58,734 bases of DNA, taken from Gammaproteobacteria bacterium. Lineage in GTDB: Bacteria > Pseudomonadota > Gammaproteobacteria > Steroidobacterales > Steroidobacteraceae. The position numbers and the translations under genes are program-made. Positions 17,317-25,576 of the stretch are shown piece after piece. The notes beneath the pieces are model-generated. The model searched no databases. It had not been told where the DNA came from and saw only the letters and a program-made list of their open reading frames with translations. The DNA lies in assembly GCA_027366635.1 (NCBI GenBank), contig DAHXNE010000073.1, forward strand, positions 1-58,734, in the 5' to 3' direction. How positions within the stretch are numbered: the first letter of the stretch is position 1; each line of letters starts with the position of its first letter.

Positions 17317-17978
17317 ACGTCAAGGACCTGCTGGAGGAACTGCGCGATCTCGATCCGCGTGACCCGGGGCGCTGGCCGCTGGCAGTACGCGCCGGGGCCG
17401 TGGGCGTGACGTTCGTATTGTTGACACTGATTCTGGCCTACCTGTTCGTCTGGCAGACGGTGCGTCCGCAATTGCTGCAGCACGAGCATGAGGAGCAAGC
17501 TCTGCGCCAGCAGTTCGTGATCAAGCACTCCGTCGCCGCCAATCTAACTGTTTATCGGCAGCAGCTGGTCGAGCTGCGTCGCTCGTTCGGCGCATTGTTG
17601 CGCCAGCTCCCGGGCAAGACCCAGGTCCCGAGCCTGCTCGAGGACATCTCGGATACCGCCGCCGCCGCGGGCCTGAAGCAGAAGTTGTTCAAGCCCGGCA
17701 AGGAGACCGAGAAGGAATTCTACGCGGTGCTGCCGATCCAGATGGAGCTGACCGGCGGTTACCACCAGTTCGGAGAGTTCGTCAGCGACATCGCCGCGCT
17801 GTCGCGCATCGTTACACTGCACGACATCCAGATCAAGCCGATCAAACCGGGCTTGTACAACCAGCTGACCCTGACACTGACGGCAAAGACCTACCGGTAT
17901 CTGACCGCCAACGAGGTTGCCGCGCGCCGCGCCGGCAAGCACAAGTTCGCCCGCCCACCGCACCGCGGCCCGGGCTGA
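17313..17978 (+). CDS. pilO: Type IV pilus assembly protein PilO
   Basis: A 221-residue bitopic inner-membrane protein with a membrane helix at about residues 28-48 (VGVTFVLLTLILAYLFVW), a coiled coil and a periplasmic ferredoxin-like domain with LPGKTQVPSLLEDISDTAAAAGL and the GGYHQFGEFVSDIAAL segment typical of PilO. It heterodimerises with PilN. It overlaps pilN by four bases (ATGA), so translation is coupled. The last residues are basic and variable. Confidence 0.94.
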   Translation: MNVKDLLEELRDLDPRDPGRWPLAVRAGAVGVTFVLLTLILAYLFVWQTVRPQLLQHEHEEQALRQQFVIKHSVAANLTVYRQQLVELRRSFGALLRQLPGKTQVPSLLEDISDTAAAAGLKQKLFKPGKETEKEFYAVLPIQMELTGGYHQFGEFVSDIAALSRIVTLHDIQIKPIKPGLYNQLTLTLTAKTYRYLTANEVAARRAGKHKFARPPHRGPG

Positions 17979-17999
17979 GGCGCGCCGAGAGAGATTGGA

Positions 18000-18515
18000 A
18001 TGAGCAAGTACACCACTGCCCGCGGACTGCGGCGCACCGGCGCCATGCTGGCCTGCCTGTGCCTGGCGGCCTGCTCGGATGGCACTGGCAGCGTGCAGCG
18101 TTTCATCACGCGCGTCGAGCACGAGCCTGGGGGGCGCGTGGCGCCGCTGCCGACGGTTCCGAAGTATGAGACCTTCACGTATGACGACCAGAACATGCGC
18201 TCACCGTTCCTGCCGGCCGAGCCGGTCGGGCTCGGGACCATCCGGCCGCAAGCCAATCGCCCGCGGCAGTACCTCGAGCACTTTCCCCTCGACACGCTGA
18301 AGATGGTCGGCACGATCACGGCCGGCGGCCGAACTTACGGCCTGGTGCAGACCAAGAACGGGATCGTGCATCGCGTGACGGTCGGCAACTACATGGGCCT
18401 GAACGATGGCCGCATCATCCAGATCACGCCGACTCAAATCCGCCTGGTCGAGATCGTCCCCAACGGCCTCGGCGGGTTCATGAAGCGGCCGGCAGCCCTG
18501 GGACTCAGTAAGTGA
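18000..18515 (+). CDS. pilP: Type IV pilus lipoprotein PilP
   Basis: A 171-residue lipoprotein. The signal peptide ends in the lipobox LAAC with Cys25 as the lipidated residue. The mature part has the conserved YDDQNMRSPF motif and LEHFPLDTLKMVGTI, then a beta-rich domain with GLVQTKNGIVHRVTVGNYMGLNDGRI. PilP links the PilN/PilO dimer to the PilQ secretin. It follows pilO by 21 bases and its stop overlaps a potential GTG for pilQ. Confidence 0.95.
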   Translation: MSKYTTARGLRRTGAMLACLCLAACSDGTGSVQRFITRVEHEPGGRVAPLPTVPKYETFTYDDQNMRSPFLPAEPVGLGTIRPQANRPRQYLEHFPLDTLKMVGTITAGGRTYGLVQTKNGIVHRVTVGNYMGLNDGRIIQITPTQIRLVEIVPNGLGGFMKRPAALGLSK

Positions 18516-18553
18516 ACAAACCGGTAGCGAACGCCCTAGCAGGGAGTCCGAGA

Positions 18554-20710
18554 ATGAAAGCCTTTACGCCGAAGTCGCGCGTCGCGAGCGCGACCGCCCT
18601 GTCCCTGCTGCTCGGACTGGCAGCATTTGCGGTCAATCCCGCGCGCGCCTCGAACGGCGACACGACGTTGCAGTCCGTCCAGGTGCAGCAGATCGGCCAC
18701 GGCATGGTGCAGGTCGCGCTGCAGCTTACCGCGGCCGCCCCGAAGCCGCTGTCGTTCACCATGGACAATCCGGCGCGCATCGTGATCGACCTGCCGCATA
18801 CCCAGCTTGGGCTGGCGTCGGATCGGATAGCGGTAAAACGTGGCGGCGTCGAGTCCATCGTGGCGGCCGCAACCCACCATCGCTCGCGCCTGGTGCTCAC
18901 GCTCGACAAGATGGTCGCCTATCGACTGCAACGACGGGACAACGAGATTTTCCTGACACTCGGATCCGGCGGGACGCAAGCCCACGACGTGGCCGCGGTC
19001 AAGATGGTCAATGCCGTCGCGGCACGTGCCGGCCTTAGCCCGCCATGGCAGATCAACAGCATACATTTCCGGCGCAGCCCCGGCGGCGCGGGCCGGATCC
19101 TGGTGCGCCTCTCCGACCCCCATATTCCCGTGAACCTGCACCAGGTCGGCAATCAGGTGGTCGTGGATTTCAGCAATACCGCCGTTCCCGCCCACCTGCT
19201 CAAGCGCTACGATGCGAGCGACTTTGGCACGCCGGTCAGCGATTTCTCCCTCACCCGCACGGCGCATGGCTCGCGCATGACCATTGATGGCATGGGCGCG
19301 TACACCGAGCTTGCCTACCAGGCAAACACCGAGTATGTCGTCGAGCTGCGGCCGCTCCCCCAGGGTCAGGCTCGGGCGCGCCGTCCGAAGTACACCGGCC
19401 AACGTCTGTCGCTCAACTTCCAGAACATCTCGGTCCGCGCGGTGCTGCAACTGCTGGCTGATGCCAGCGGCCTGAACATCGTGGTGAGCAACTCGGTCAA
19501 GGGTAGCGTCACGCTGCGCCTGCACGATGTGCCGTGGGACCAGGCACTGCATGTGATTCTGCAGATCGAGGGGCTTGGCGAGGAGCGCCACGGTAACGTC
19601 ATGCTGGTCGCGCCGCAGGCCCAGCTGGCCGCGCGCGAAAAGGCCGACCTGGAAGCTCGCCGTCAAGTGCAAAGGCTCGAGCCGTTGCGCTCGGAATTCA
19701 TCCAGATCAATTACGCCAAAGCCGCCAATCTCGCGACGCTGATCAAGGCACAGGGACATTCGTTGCTCTCCAAGCGAGGCACCGTGACGGTCGATCCGCG
19801 TACGAACACCCTGCTGGTGCAGGACACGCCGCGGCGCCTGCGGGAGATCGTGCGTCTGGTGCATCACCTGGACGTACCGGTGCGCCAAGTCCTCATCGAG
19901 GCCCGCATCGTAGTCGTACAGAACGACTTCGAGCGCCAGCTCGGCGCACAACTCGGGTTCACCGACGTGCAGGGGAACGGCAACAACGGCATCGTGACGA
20001 CCACCGGGACATCCGCAGGCGAGGACACCATAGTCAGCTCGGCGCTGGGCAATATTCAGGCGACCGGGAATTACTCGCCCGTGACGATACCGACGGGCTC
20101 GAATGCGGCGGATCGCTACGATGTCAATCTGCCGGTGAGCAACCCGGCCGGCTCGATCGCCTTCGGCATCCTGAGCGGCAACTCGCTGATTGACCTGGAG
20201 ATTTCGGCGGCCCAGGCGGAGGACAAGGGCAAAGTCATTTCCTCGCCACGGGTCATCACCGCGAACCAGCAACAGGCGGTTATTATGCAGGGCGTGGAGA
20301 TCCCGTATCAGCAGTCGGCTTCGAGCGGCGCCACGTCGATCGCCTTCAAGAAAGCCGTGCTGGAGCTGAAGGTCACACCGCAGATCACCCCGGACAATCA
20401 CATCATTCTCAGTCTGGACGTGAAGGATCAGACTGTCGGTCAAGAAGTCGTCGCATCCGGCGGCGTGCAGGTTCCGGCCATCGACACTCGTGAAGTCATG
20501 ACGCAGGTACTGGTCAACGACGGTCAGACGGTCGTGCTGGGCGGTATCTTGACGACGAACAACACCGACCAGATCAACAAGGTTCCCTTGTTGGGGGACA
20601 TCCCGATCATCGGCCGCCTGTTCAAGAACACCGATCACACGAACGACAAGGACGAGCTGCTGATCTTCGTCACCCCCAAGATCGTTCAGCAGAATCCGGC
20701 GGAGTATTGA
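18554..20710 (+). CDS. pilQ: Type IV pilus outer-membrane secretin PilQ
   Basis: A 718-residue secretin. A signal peptide covers about residues 1-32. Two AMIN peptidoglycan-binding domains follow (first with MDNPARIVIDLPHTQLGL, second with QVVVDFSNTAVPAHLLKRYD). The STN/N0 domain (LSLNFQNISVRAVLQLLADASGLNIVV) and N1 domain come next, and the C-terminal secretin barrel has VISSPRVITANQQQAVIMQG and VPLLGDIPIIGRLFK. I prefer ATG 18554 with AGGGAG 8 bases upstream over GTG 18512, because it begins right at the signal peptide. It forms the pore for the pilus. Confidence 0.96.
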   Translation: MKAFTPKSRVASATALSLLLGLAAFAVNPARASNGDTTLQSVQVQQIGHGMVQVALQLTAAAPKPLSFTMDNPARIVIDLPHTQLGLASDRIAVKRGGVESIVAAATHHRSRLVLTLDKMVAYRLQRRDNEIFLTLGSGGTQAHDVAAVKMVNAVAARAGLSPPWQINSIHFRRSPGGAGRILVRLSDPHIPVNLHQVGNQVVVDFSNTAVPAHLLKRYDASDFGTPVSDFSLTRTAHGSRMTIDGMGAYTELAYQANTEYVVELRPLPQGQARARRPKYTGQRLSLNFQNISVRAVLQLLADASGLNIVVSNSVKGSVTLRLHDVPWDQALHVILQIEGLGEERHGNVMLVAPQAQLAAREKADLEARRQVQRLEPLRSEFIQINYAKAANLATLIKAQGHSLLSKRGTVTVDPRTNTLLVQDTPRRLREIVRLVHHLDVPVRQVLIEARIVVVQNDFERQLGAQLGFTDVQGNGNNGIVTTTGTSAGEDTIVSSALGNIQATGNYSPVTIPTGSNAADRYDVNLPVSNPAGSIAFGILSGNSLIDLEISAAQAEDKGKVISSPRVITANQQQAVIMQGVEIPYQQSASSGATSIAFKKAVLELKVTPQITPDNHIILSLDVKDQTVGQEVVASGGVQVPAIDTREVMTQVLVNDGQTVVLGGILTTNNTDQINKVPLLGDIPIIGRLFKNTDHTNDKDELLIFVTPKIVQQNPAEY

Positions 20711-20784
20711 GATCTCGCACCCCGGCGCCCGGGCGCCGGGGACCTCGCCGACGCCCGGCGGGCCTTGCTATTCTTGGCACAGCC

Positions 20785-21303
20785 ATGCGCAGCAAGCCGC
20801 CCAATATCTTTCTGGTTGGTCCGATGGGCTCGGGAAAATCGGCCGTCGGCCGCAGCCTCGCCCGGCTGCTGCGGGTCCCATTTCACGACAGCGATGCGGA
20901 AGTCGAGCGGCGCACCGGCGTCGACATCCCGTTCATCTTCGATGAAGAGGGCGAGGCGGGCTTTCGCGAGCGCGAGCGCGAAGCGATCGAGTCGCTCACC
21001 GTGCTGCGGCGCATCGTCCTCGCGACCGGCGGCGGGGCCATTCTGCTGCAGGAGAACCGCAATCGGCTGTCCGAGAATGGCTGGGTGGTATACCTGAGGA
21101 CTTCGGCCGCGCAGCAGGCCGAGCGGGTCAAACCCGGCCGGCAGCGGCCGCTTCTCGATGGGGTCGATGATACCGCTGCGAAGCTGCGCGAGCTGATGGA
21201 AGTCCGCGACCCGCTGTATAGCTCCATCGCTGATCTGACCGTCGTCACCGATGGCCGCCAGATCAAAGCCGTCGTCCGCGACATCCTGCAGGCGATCCGC
21301 TAG
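20785..21303 (+). CDS. aroK: Shikimate kinase
   Basis: A 172-residue P-loop kinase phosphorylating shikimate in aromatic amino-acid synthesis. The Walker A motif is GPMGSGKS (residues 12-19). Shikimate binding involves DSDAEVERRTG and the GGG of ATGGGAIL; the lid is RPLLDG. The start was set at ATG 20785, because the P-loop strand follows at the normal distance; the frame is open from 20707, directly at the pilQ stop. The order pilQ-aroK-aroB is conserved in gammaproteobacteria. Confidence 0.95.
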   Translation: MRSKPPNIFLVGPMGSGKSAVGRSLARLLRVPFHDSDAEVERRTGVDIPFIFDEEGEAGFREREREAIESLTVLRRIVLATGGGAILLQENRNRLSENGWVVYLRTSAAQQAERVKPGRQRPLLDGVDDTAAKLRELMEVRDPLYSSIADLTVVTDGRQIKAVVRDILQAIR

Positions 21304-21313
21304 ATTCAGGGTC

Positions 21314-22411
21314 ATGGCCCCTTCCATGGACACCCTGACCGTCGAGCTCGGCAGCCGCAGCTACCCCATTCTGATCGGACAGGGACTGCTGGGTGATCCG
21401 CGCTCGTTTGCCGAATCTGTCCCTGCCAGCGACGTGCTCATCGTCAGCAATACGACCGTTGCGCCACTGTATTTGAGCACCCTCGAAGCGGCGCTTCGAC
21501 CCCGCCGAACGCTCGCCACGCTGCTGCCGGACGGCGAGTCGTACAAGACCCTGGATACCGTGGCGCGCATCCTCGATGTTCTGGTCGCCAACCGCTTCGG
21601 CCGCGATTGCGCGGTCGTGGCGCTCGGCGGCGGGGTGGTCGGCGATATGGCTGGCTTCGCCGCGGCCGTCTACCAGCGGGGCGTCGCATTCGTCCAGGTA
21701 CCGACCACCCTGCTGGCACAGGTGGATTCGGCGGTGGGCGGTAAGACGGGGGTAAACCACCCGGGCGGCAAGAACCTGATCGGCGCGTTCCACCAACCCG
21801 CGGCCGTGGTCGCCGATACCGCGACGCTGGCGACGCTGGCACCGCGGGAGCTGCGGGCTGGGCTCGCCGAGGTCGTGAAATACGGCTTGATCCGCGACTC
21901 GGTATTCTTCGCCTGGCTGGAGCAGCGGGCCGAAGCGCTGCTGGCCGGCGAGCCCGAGGCCTTGGCCCACGTCATTCGCCGCTCCTGCCAGATCAAGGCG
22001 GCGATCGTCGGGCAGGACGAGCGCGAGCACGGCGAGCGTGCGCTGCTGAATTTCGGACATACCTTCGGGCATGCCCTCGAATCAGCCACCGGATACGGAC
22101 GCTGGTTGCATGGGGAGGCGGTCGGCGCGGGCATGATCATGGCCGCGCGGATGTCGCATGCGAGCGGCCTGCTCCCGCAGGCGGATCTGCGCCGCCTCGT
22201 GGGCTTGATCGAGCGCCTGGGCCTGCCGGTGAGCATACCGGACGTGCCGGCGGCGGCCTTGCTCGAGCACATGCGCATCGACAAGAAGGTGCTCGGCGGC
22301 CGCATTCGCCTGGTGCTGCTGCGCGGTATCGGCTCCGCCTTCGTCACGGCGGAGTACGACCCGATCCTGCTGCGGCACACGTTGGAGGGGCATCCGGCCG
22401 GAATATCATGA
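21314..22411 (+). CDS. aroB: 3-dehydroquinate synthase
   Basis: A 365-residue NAD- and metal-dependent enzyme making 3-dehydroquinate from DAHP. It shows the NAD-binding segment DGESYKTLDTVARILD and ALGGGVVGDMAGFAAA, the TTLLAQVDSAVGGKTGVNH active-site block, the metal-binding Glu in GLAEVVKYGLI, and HTFGHALE with the metal-binding histidine. Start is uncertain: ATG 21314 or 21326 (MDTLTVELG); both lack a strong ribosome-binding site. It ends in an ATGA overlap with dgt. Confidence 0.95.
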   Translation: MAPSMDTLTVELGSRSYPILIGQGLLGDPRSFAESVPASDVLIVSNTTVAPLYLSTLEAALRPRRTLATLLPDGESYKTLDTVARILDVLVANRFGRDCAVVALGGGVVGDMAGFAAAVYQRGVAFVQVPTTLLAQVDSAVGGKTGVNHPGGKNLIGAFHQPAAVVADTATLATLAPRELRAGLAEVVKYGLIRDSVFFAWLEQRAEALLAGEPEALAHVIRRSCQIKAAIVGQDEREHGERALLNFGHTFGHALESATGYGRWLHGEAVGAGMIMAARMSHASGLLPQADLRRLVGLIERLGLPVSIPDVPAAALLEHMRIDKKVLGGRIRLVLLRGIGSAFVTAEYDPILLRHTLEGHPAGIS

Positions 22412-23583
22412 ACAGTGCATCGGAACCGGCCGCGCAGACACTGGCGCCTTATGCCGCGCTCGACGAGCGCTCGCGCGGCCGCCGGTTCACCGAGCCCAAG
22501 CCGCAGTTCCGCACCGAGTATCAGCGCGACCGGGATCGCATCATCCACTCCAACGCGTTCCGGCGTCTCGTGTACAAGACGCAGGTCTTCGTCAACCACG
22601 AGGGGGATCTGTACCGCACCCGCGTGACCCACTCCATCGAGGTGGCTCAGATCGGCCGGACCGTGGCGCGCGCCCTGCGTGTGAACGAAACGCTCACGGA
22701 AGCGATCAGCCTGGCGCACGATCTTGGCCATACGCCGTTCGGGCATGCCGGCCAGGAGGCCCTCAACGACTGTATGCGCCCGTACGGCGGCTTCGAACAC
22801 AACCTGCAGTCGCTGCGGGTGGTCGATGAGCTGGAAGAGCGCTACGCCGCGTTTCCGGGCCTGAATCTGACCTTCGAATGCCGCGAAGGGATATTGAAGC
22901 ATTGCTCGGCGCGCGTCGCACAGGAGCTCGGGGAGATCGGCCAGCGGTTCCTCGAGCATCGCCAACCCGGACTTGAGGCGCAGATCGCGAATCTGGCCGA
23001 TGAGATCGCCTACAATAATCACGATGTCGATGACGGCATCCGGGCCGGACTGGTGGACCTCCAGCAGCTGTGCGACATGCGCCTGTTCCGACGGCAATAC
23101 GACGCGGTGACGGCCGAGCATCCCGGTCTCGGCGAGCGGCGCCTGGTTCACGAGATCATCAGACGGATGATCAATGACGTCGTAGTCGACCTCATTCGCT
23201 CCAGCGAGGCGAGGATCGCCGAGGCCCGTCCCGTCTCGATAGAAGACGTGCGTCTGCACAGTCAACCGCTGATCGCCCTCGGCGAAGCAGCCCTGGACGA
23301 GCACCGGGAGCTGATGCGCTTCCTGCGCGAACACGTCTATCGGCATTACAAGGTGCTGCGCATGACGGCAAAGGCGCAACGCGTCGTGAAAGAGCTGTTC
23401 GAGGCGTTCATGGCGACCCCTCGGCTCATGCCGCCGGAGGACCAGGCTGCGGCGGCACAAGCCGAGTCGACGCGCGGGACGGACGGCCGCGCCCGTGTCG
23501 TTGCGGACTACATCGCTGGCATGACCGACCGCTACGCCATCCTCGAGCACCAGCGCATGTTCGACCCCGCAGAGCGCACCTGA
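22408..23583 (+). CDS. dgt: dGTPase-like deoxynucleotide triphosphohydrolase
   Basis: A 391-residue HD-domain enzyme. The metal site is built by the His in TRVTHSIEVAQIG, the HD pair in AISLAHDLGHTPFGHAGQEALN, and the late Asp in LADEIAYNNHDVDDGI. The family cleaves dGTP or other dNTPs to deoxynucleoside and triphosphate. It overlaps aroB by four bases (ATGA), and the next gene begins 3 bases after its stop, so aroK-aroB-dgt and the DUF6502-like genes appear to share one transcript. Confidence 0.93.
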   Translation: MNSASEPAAQTLAPYAALDERSRGRRFTEPKPQFRTEYQRDRDRIIHSNAFRRLVYKTQVFVNHEGDLYRTRVTHSIEVAQIGRTVARALRVNETLTEAISLAHDLGHTPFGHAGQEALNDCMRPYGGFEHNLQSLRVVDELEERYAAFPGLNLTFECREGILKHCSARVAQELGEIGQRFLEHRQPGLEAQIANLADEIAYNNHDVDDGIRAGLVDLQQLCDMRLFRRQYDAVTAEHPGLGERRLVHEIIRRMINDVVVDLIRSSEARIAEARPVSIEDVRLHSQPLIALGEAALDEHRELMRFLREHVYRHYKVLRMTAKAQRVVKELFEAFMATPRLMPPEDQAAAAQAESTRGTDGRARVVADYIAGMTDRYAILEHQRMFDPAERT

Positions 23584-23586
23584 CCC

Positions 23587-24495
23587 ATGACCAGCGTCGA
23601 CACCAGCCTGCCGGTCCACTCGCGCAAAGAGTTTCTGCAGGCACTACGGCAGATCCTGCGGCCGATCGTCAGGCTGATGATCCGATCGGGCATCCGCTAC
23701 GACGAGTTCATCGACGTGGCGCGTGGCGCGTACGTCGAAACCACGATTCGGGATGTGGACAAAGACAGCCCACGGCCGACTCGTGATCAGGTCGCGTGGA
23801 CTACCGGGATCCCGCGGGACCGGGTGGATCATTACATCGATGACTACGAGCCGCTGCCGCCAGGAGATCGAATTGCCGCCCGCGTCGAGACCGAGACACT
23901 TCACAGATGGTACACCGACCCCCGATATCTCGGACCTACCGGGTCTCCTATGGAACTCGAGTTCGACGCGCCTGACGGAATAAGCTTCAAAAAGCTCGTG
24001 GCGGAGACTGACGCGCAAGCAGACGCCGGATTGATCCTTGATCAGCTATTGCGAGCAAAATCCGTCCTCCGCTCAGAGGACAATCGTATCCGGGCGCTGT
24101 CGCGCTTTCTCTTATGGCCGGACAAGGGGCAAGCGCGCATCCACTGTCTAGGTACCTCATTGGCGCATATGATCGAAACCCTTGAGCACAACATAAACTC
24201 TGGCGCTGCTGAGAACAAACGTCTTGAACGCACTGTATCCGCTGATCGAGGAATCCCGGATCGACAGCTGCCGAACTTCCAAGAATTCGCTCGAGAGCGT
24301 ACAGAACAATTCCTAAATGACATCGACGATTGGCTTGGCCAGCACCTTGACCCGACTCTTGATCAGACAGATCAGCGCGTCGAAATCGGCGTGAACGTAT
24401 TCCTGTACGTTGAACCACCGGCTGATCTAACCACCTCGGCAACCTTGGCACAGTCCACTAGGAAATTACCCCACCGAAGCGGCGAGCGTGGTTAA
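23587..24495 (+). CDS. DUF6502-like protein, first of two tandem paralogues
   Basis: A 302-residue protein resembling DUF6502, a family of unknown function. The N-terminus, ALRQILRPIVRLMIRSGIRYDEFIDVARGAYVE, is followed by RPTRDQVAWTTGIPRDRVDHYI, which looks like a helix-turn-helix with the pattern of an HTH regulator. The middle (about 85-185) has LHRWYTDPRYLGPTGSPMELEF and a helical region; near the C-terminus there is RVEIGVNVFLYVEPP. It starts 3 bases after dgt without room for its own promoter. The first 350 bases match the GC-rich neighbourhood; later parts are less GC-rich. A regulatory role is inference from the HTH-like segment. Confidence 0.7.
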   Translation: MTSVDTSLPVHSRKEFLQALRQILRPIVRLMIRSGIRYDEFIDVARGAYVETTIRDVDKDSPRPTRDQVAWTTGIPRDRVDHYIDDYEPLPPGDRIAARVETETLHRWYTDPRYLGPTGSPMELEFDAPDGISFKKLVAETDAQADAGLILDQLLRAKSVLRSEDNRIRALSRFLLWPDKGQARIHCLGTSLAHMIETLEHNINSGAAENKRLERTVSADRGIPDRQLPNFQEFARERTEQFLNDIDDWLGQHLDPTLDQTDQRVEIGVNVFLYVEPPADLTTSATLAQSTRKLPHRSGERG

Positions 24496-25364
24496 TGACC
24501 TCCAGAAAGGCTCACGGCTGCCTATTGCTAGCGTTACGGCACATCCTTCGACCTCTGGCGCGCATACTGCTCCGCATTGGAATTCGCTTCGACGAATTCG
24601 AAGCGATTTCCCAGGAAGTGTTTATTGAGAGCGCAATTCGAGATTACGCCCACGCAAGCGTACCGTCGCGAGCCCGCATTGCGGCACTCACCGGGCTGAA
24701 CAACCGAAAAGTCAACGAACACATCGATGGCAACAAACAAATCCCCGCGAGGGAGCCGACGCATACGTCGCTCCTGATTGAAGTACTACAGAAGTGGCAC
24801 ACTGTTCCAGGTTATGGCGGACCGTACGGAATACCGCTAGAGTTGGAATTCGAAACGCCAGCGGATCGGTGTATTCGAAATCTGATCGCTCTTGTAGACC
24901 CGAACGCAAGCCCTGAAAAGGTCCTGGGGGAACTGCTCCGATCTGGCGCCGTACTACGCGCCAGCGAGAAACGCTTTCGCCCTGCTTCCCGCTTTTTGAT
25001 GTCCACAGACCCAGCTTCGCCAAGGTTGATTGAGCGATTCGGCATGAAGGTGTCACAGCTCGCAACAACCCTAGAATACAACATGGATCCCGCGCACACG
25101 CAAAAGCGATTGGATCGACAGGTTTATGCCGATCGTGGTCTGCCGCTTGATCTCGTTCCAGCGTTTGAGAGCTATGCGCGCGCGAAGTCAGCCCGTTTTT
25201 TAACGGAGCTGGATAATTGGTTGACCTCGCATTGCGAATTCAGCCCAGAAACCCCGAGCAATTGCGACCATCGTCAAATCGATACGGGCGTAAACGTATT
25301 CCTGTACATAGAGTCCTCAGGGGTAAAAGAAGAGCCTCTGGCATCCCTGCTCAGCAATACTTAA
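24495..25364 (+). CDS. DUF6502-like protein, second tandem paralogue
   Basis: A 289-residue paralogue of the preceding protein. Shared blocks are LRHILRPLARILLRIGIRFDEFEAISQEVFIESAIRD, the HTH-like SRARIAALTGLNNRKVNEHI, the W-HTVPGYGGPYGIPLELEFE block, LGELLRSGAVLR and the closing DTGVNVFLYIES. Its ATG overlaps the TAA of the first gene by one base. Base composition is visibly less GC-rich than in the genes to either side, and codons such as AAA, GAA and CAA are frequent. The two proteins have diverged a lot, so the duplication is old or they arrived as a pair. Function unknown. Confidence 0.7.
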   Translation: MTSRKAHGCLLLALRHILRPLARILLRIGIRFDEFEAISQEVFIESAIRDYAHASVPSRARIAALTGLNNRKVNEHIDGNKQIPAREPTHTSLLIEVLQKWHTVPGYGGPYGIPLELEFETPADRCIRNLIALVDPNASPEKVLGELLRSGAVLRASEKRFRPASRFLMSTDPASPRLIERFGMKVSQLATTLEYNMDPAHTQKRLDRQVYADRGLPLDLVPAFESYARAKSARFLTELDNWLTSHCEFSPETPSNCDHRQIDTGVNVFLYIESSGVKEEPLASLLSNT

Positions 25365-25454
25365 GCTAAAGCGTAGCAATAAGCCCCTCGGTTTCTGAGC
25401 GATTTCCGGCTTGCAATAGCAAAGCTGTAGTTCTGGACTGTACGGCGAGCGCCG

Positions 25455-25479
25455 TCCTTGACTGCAACAAGGATTTTTT
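25455..25479 (+). terminator. Intrinsic terminator behind the DUF6502 pair
   Basis: TCCTTG (25455-25460) pairs with CAAGGA (25468-25473) around a 7-base loop and is followed by six T residues (25474-25479). It separates the pil/aro/dgt/DUF6502 gene string from the repeat protein gene, which therefore probably has its own promoter between 25480 and 25560 (AT-rich around 25505-25528). Confidence 0.6.
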
Positions 25480-25576
25480 GACGAGGTTCTCGATTCTCTG
25501 GTAGCGTTATATTACGTTAAATAATAATCGGGGTGACTCAGGCAACTGGGGCACCACGGATTCGGGAGTTCCAAAG

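Noticed and set aside
18536-20638. 700-codon minus-strand ORF opposite pilQ
   Set aside because: A shadow ORF caused by GC-rich codon bias; pilQ on the other strand has all secretin motifs.
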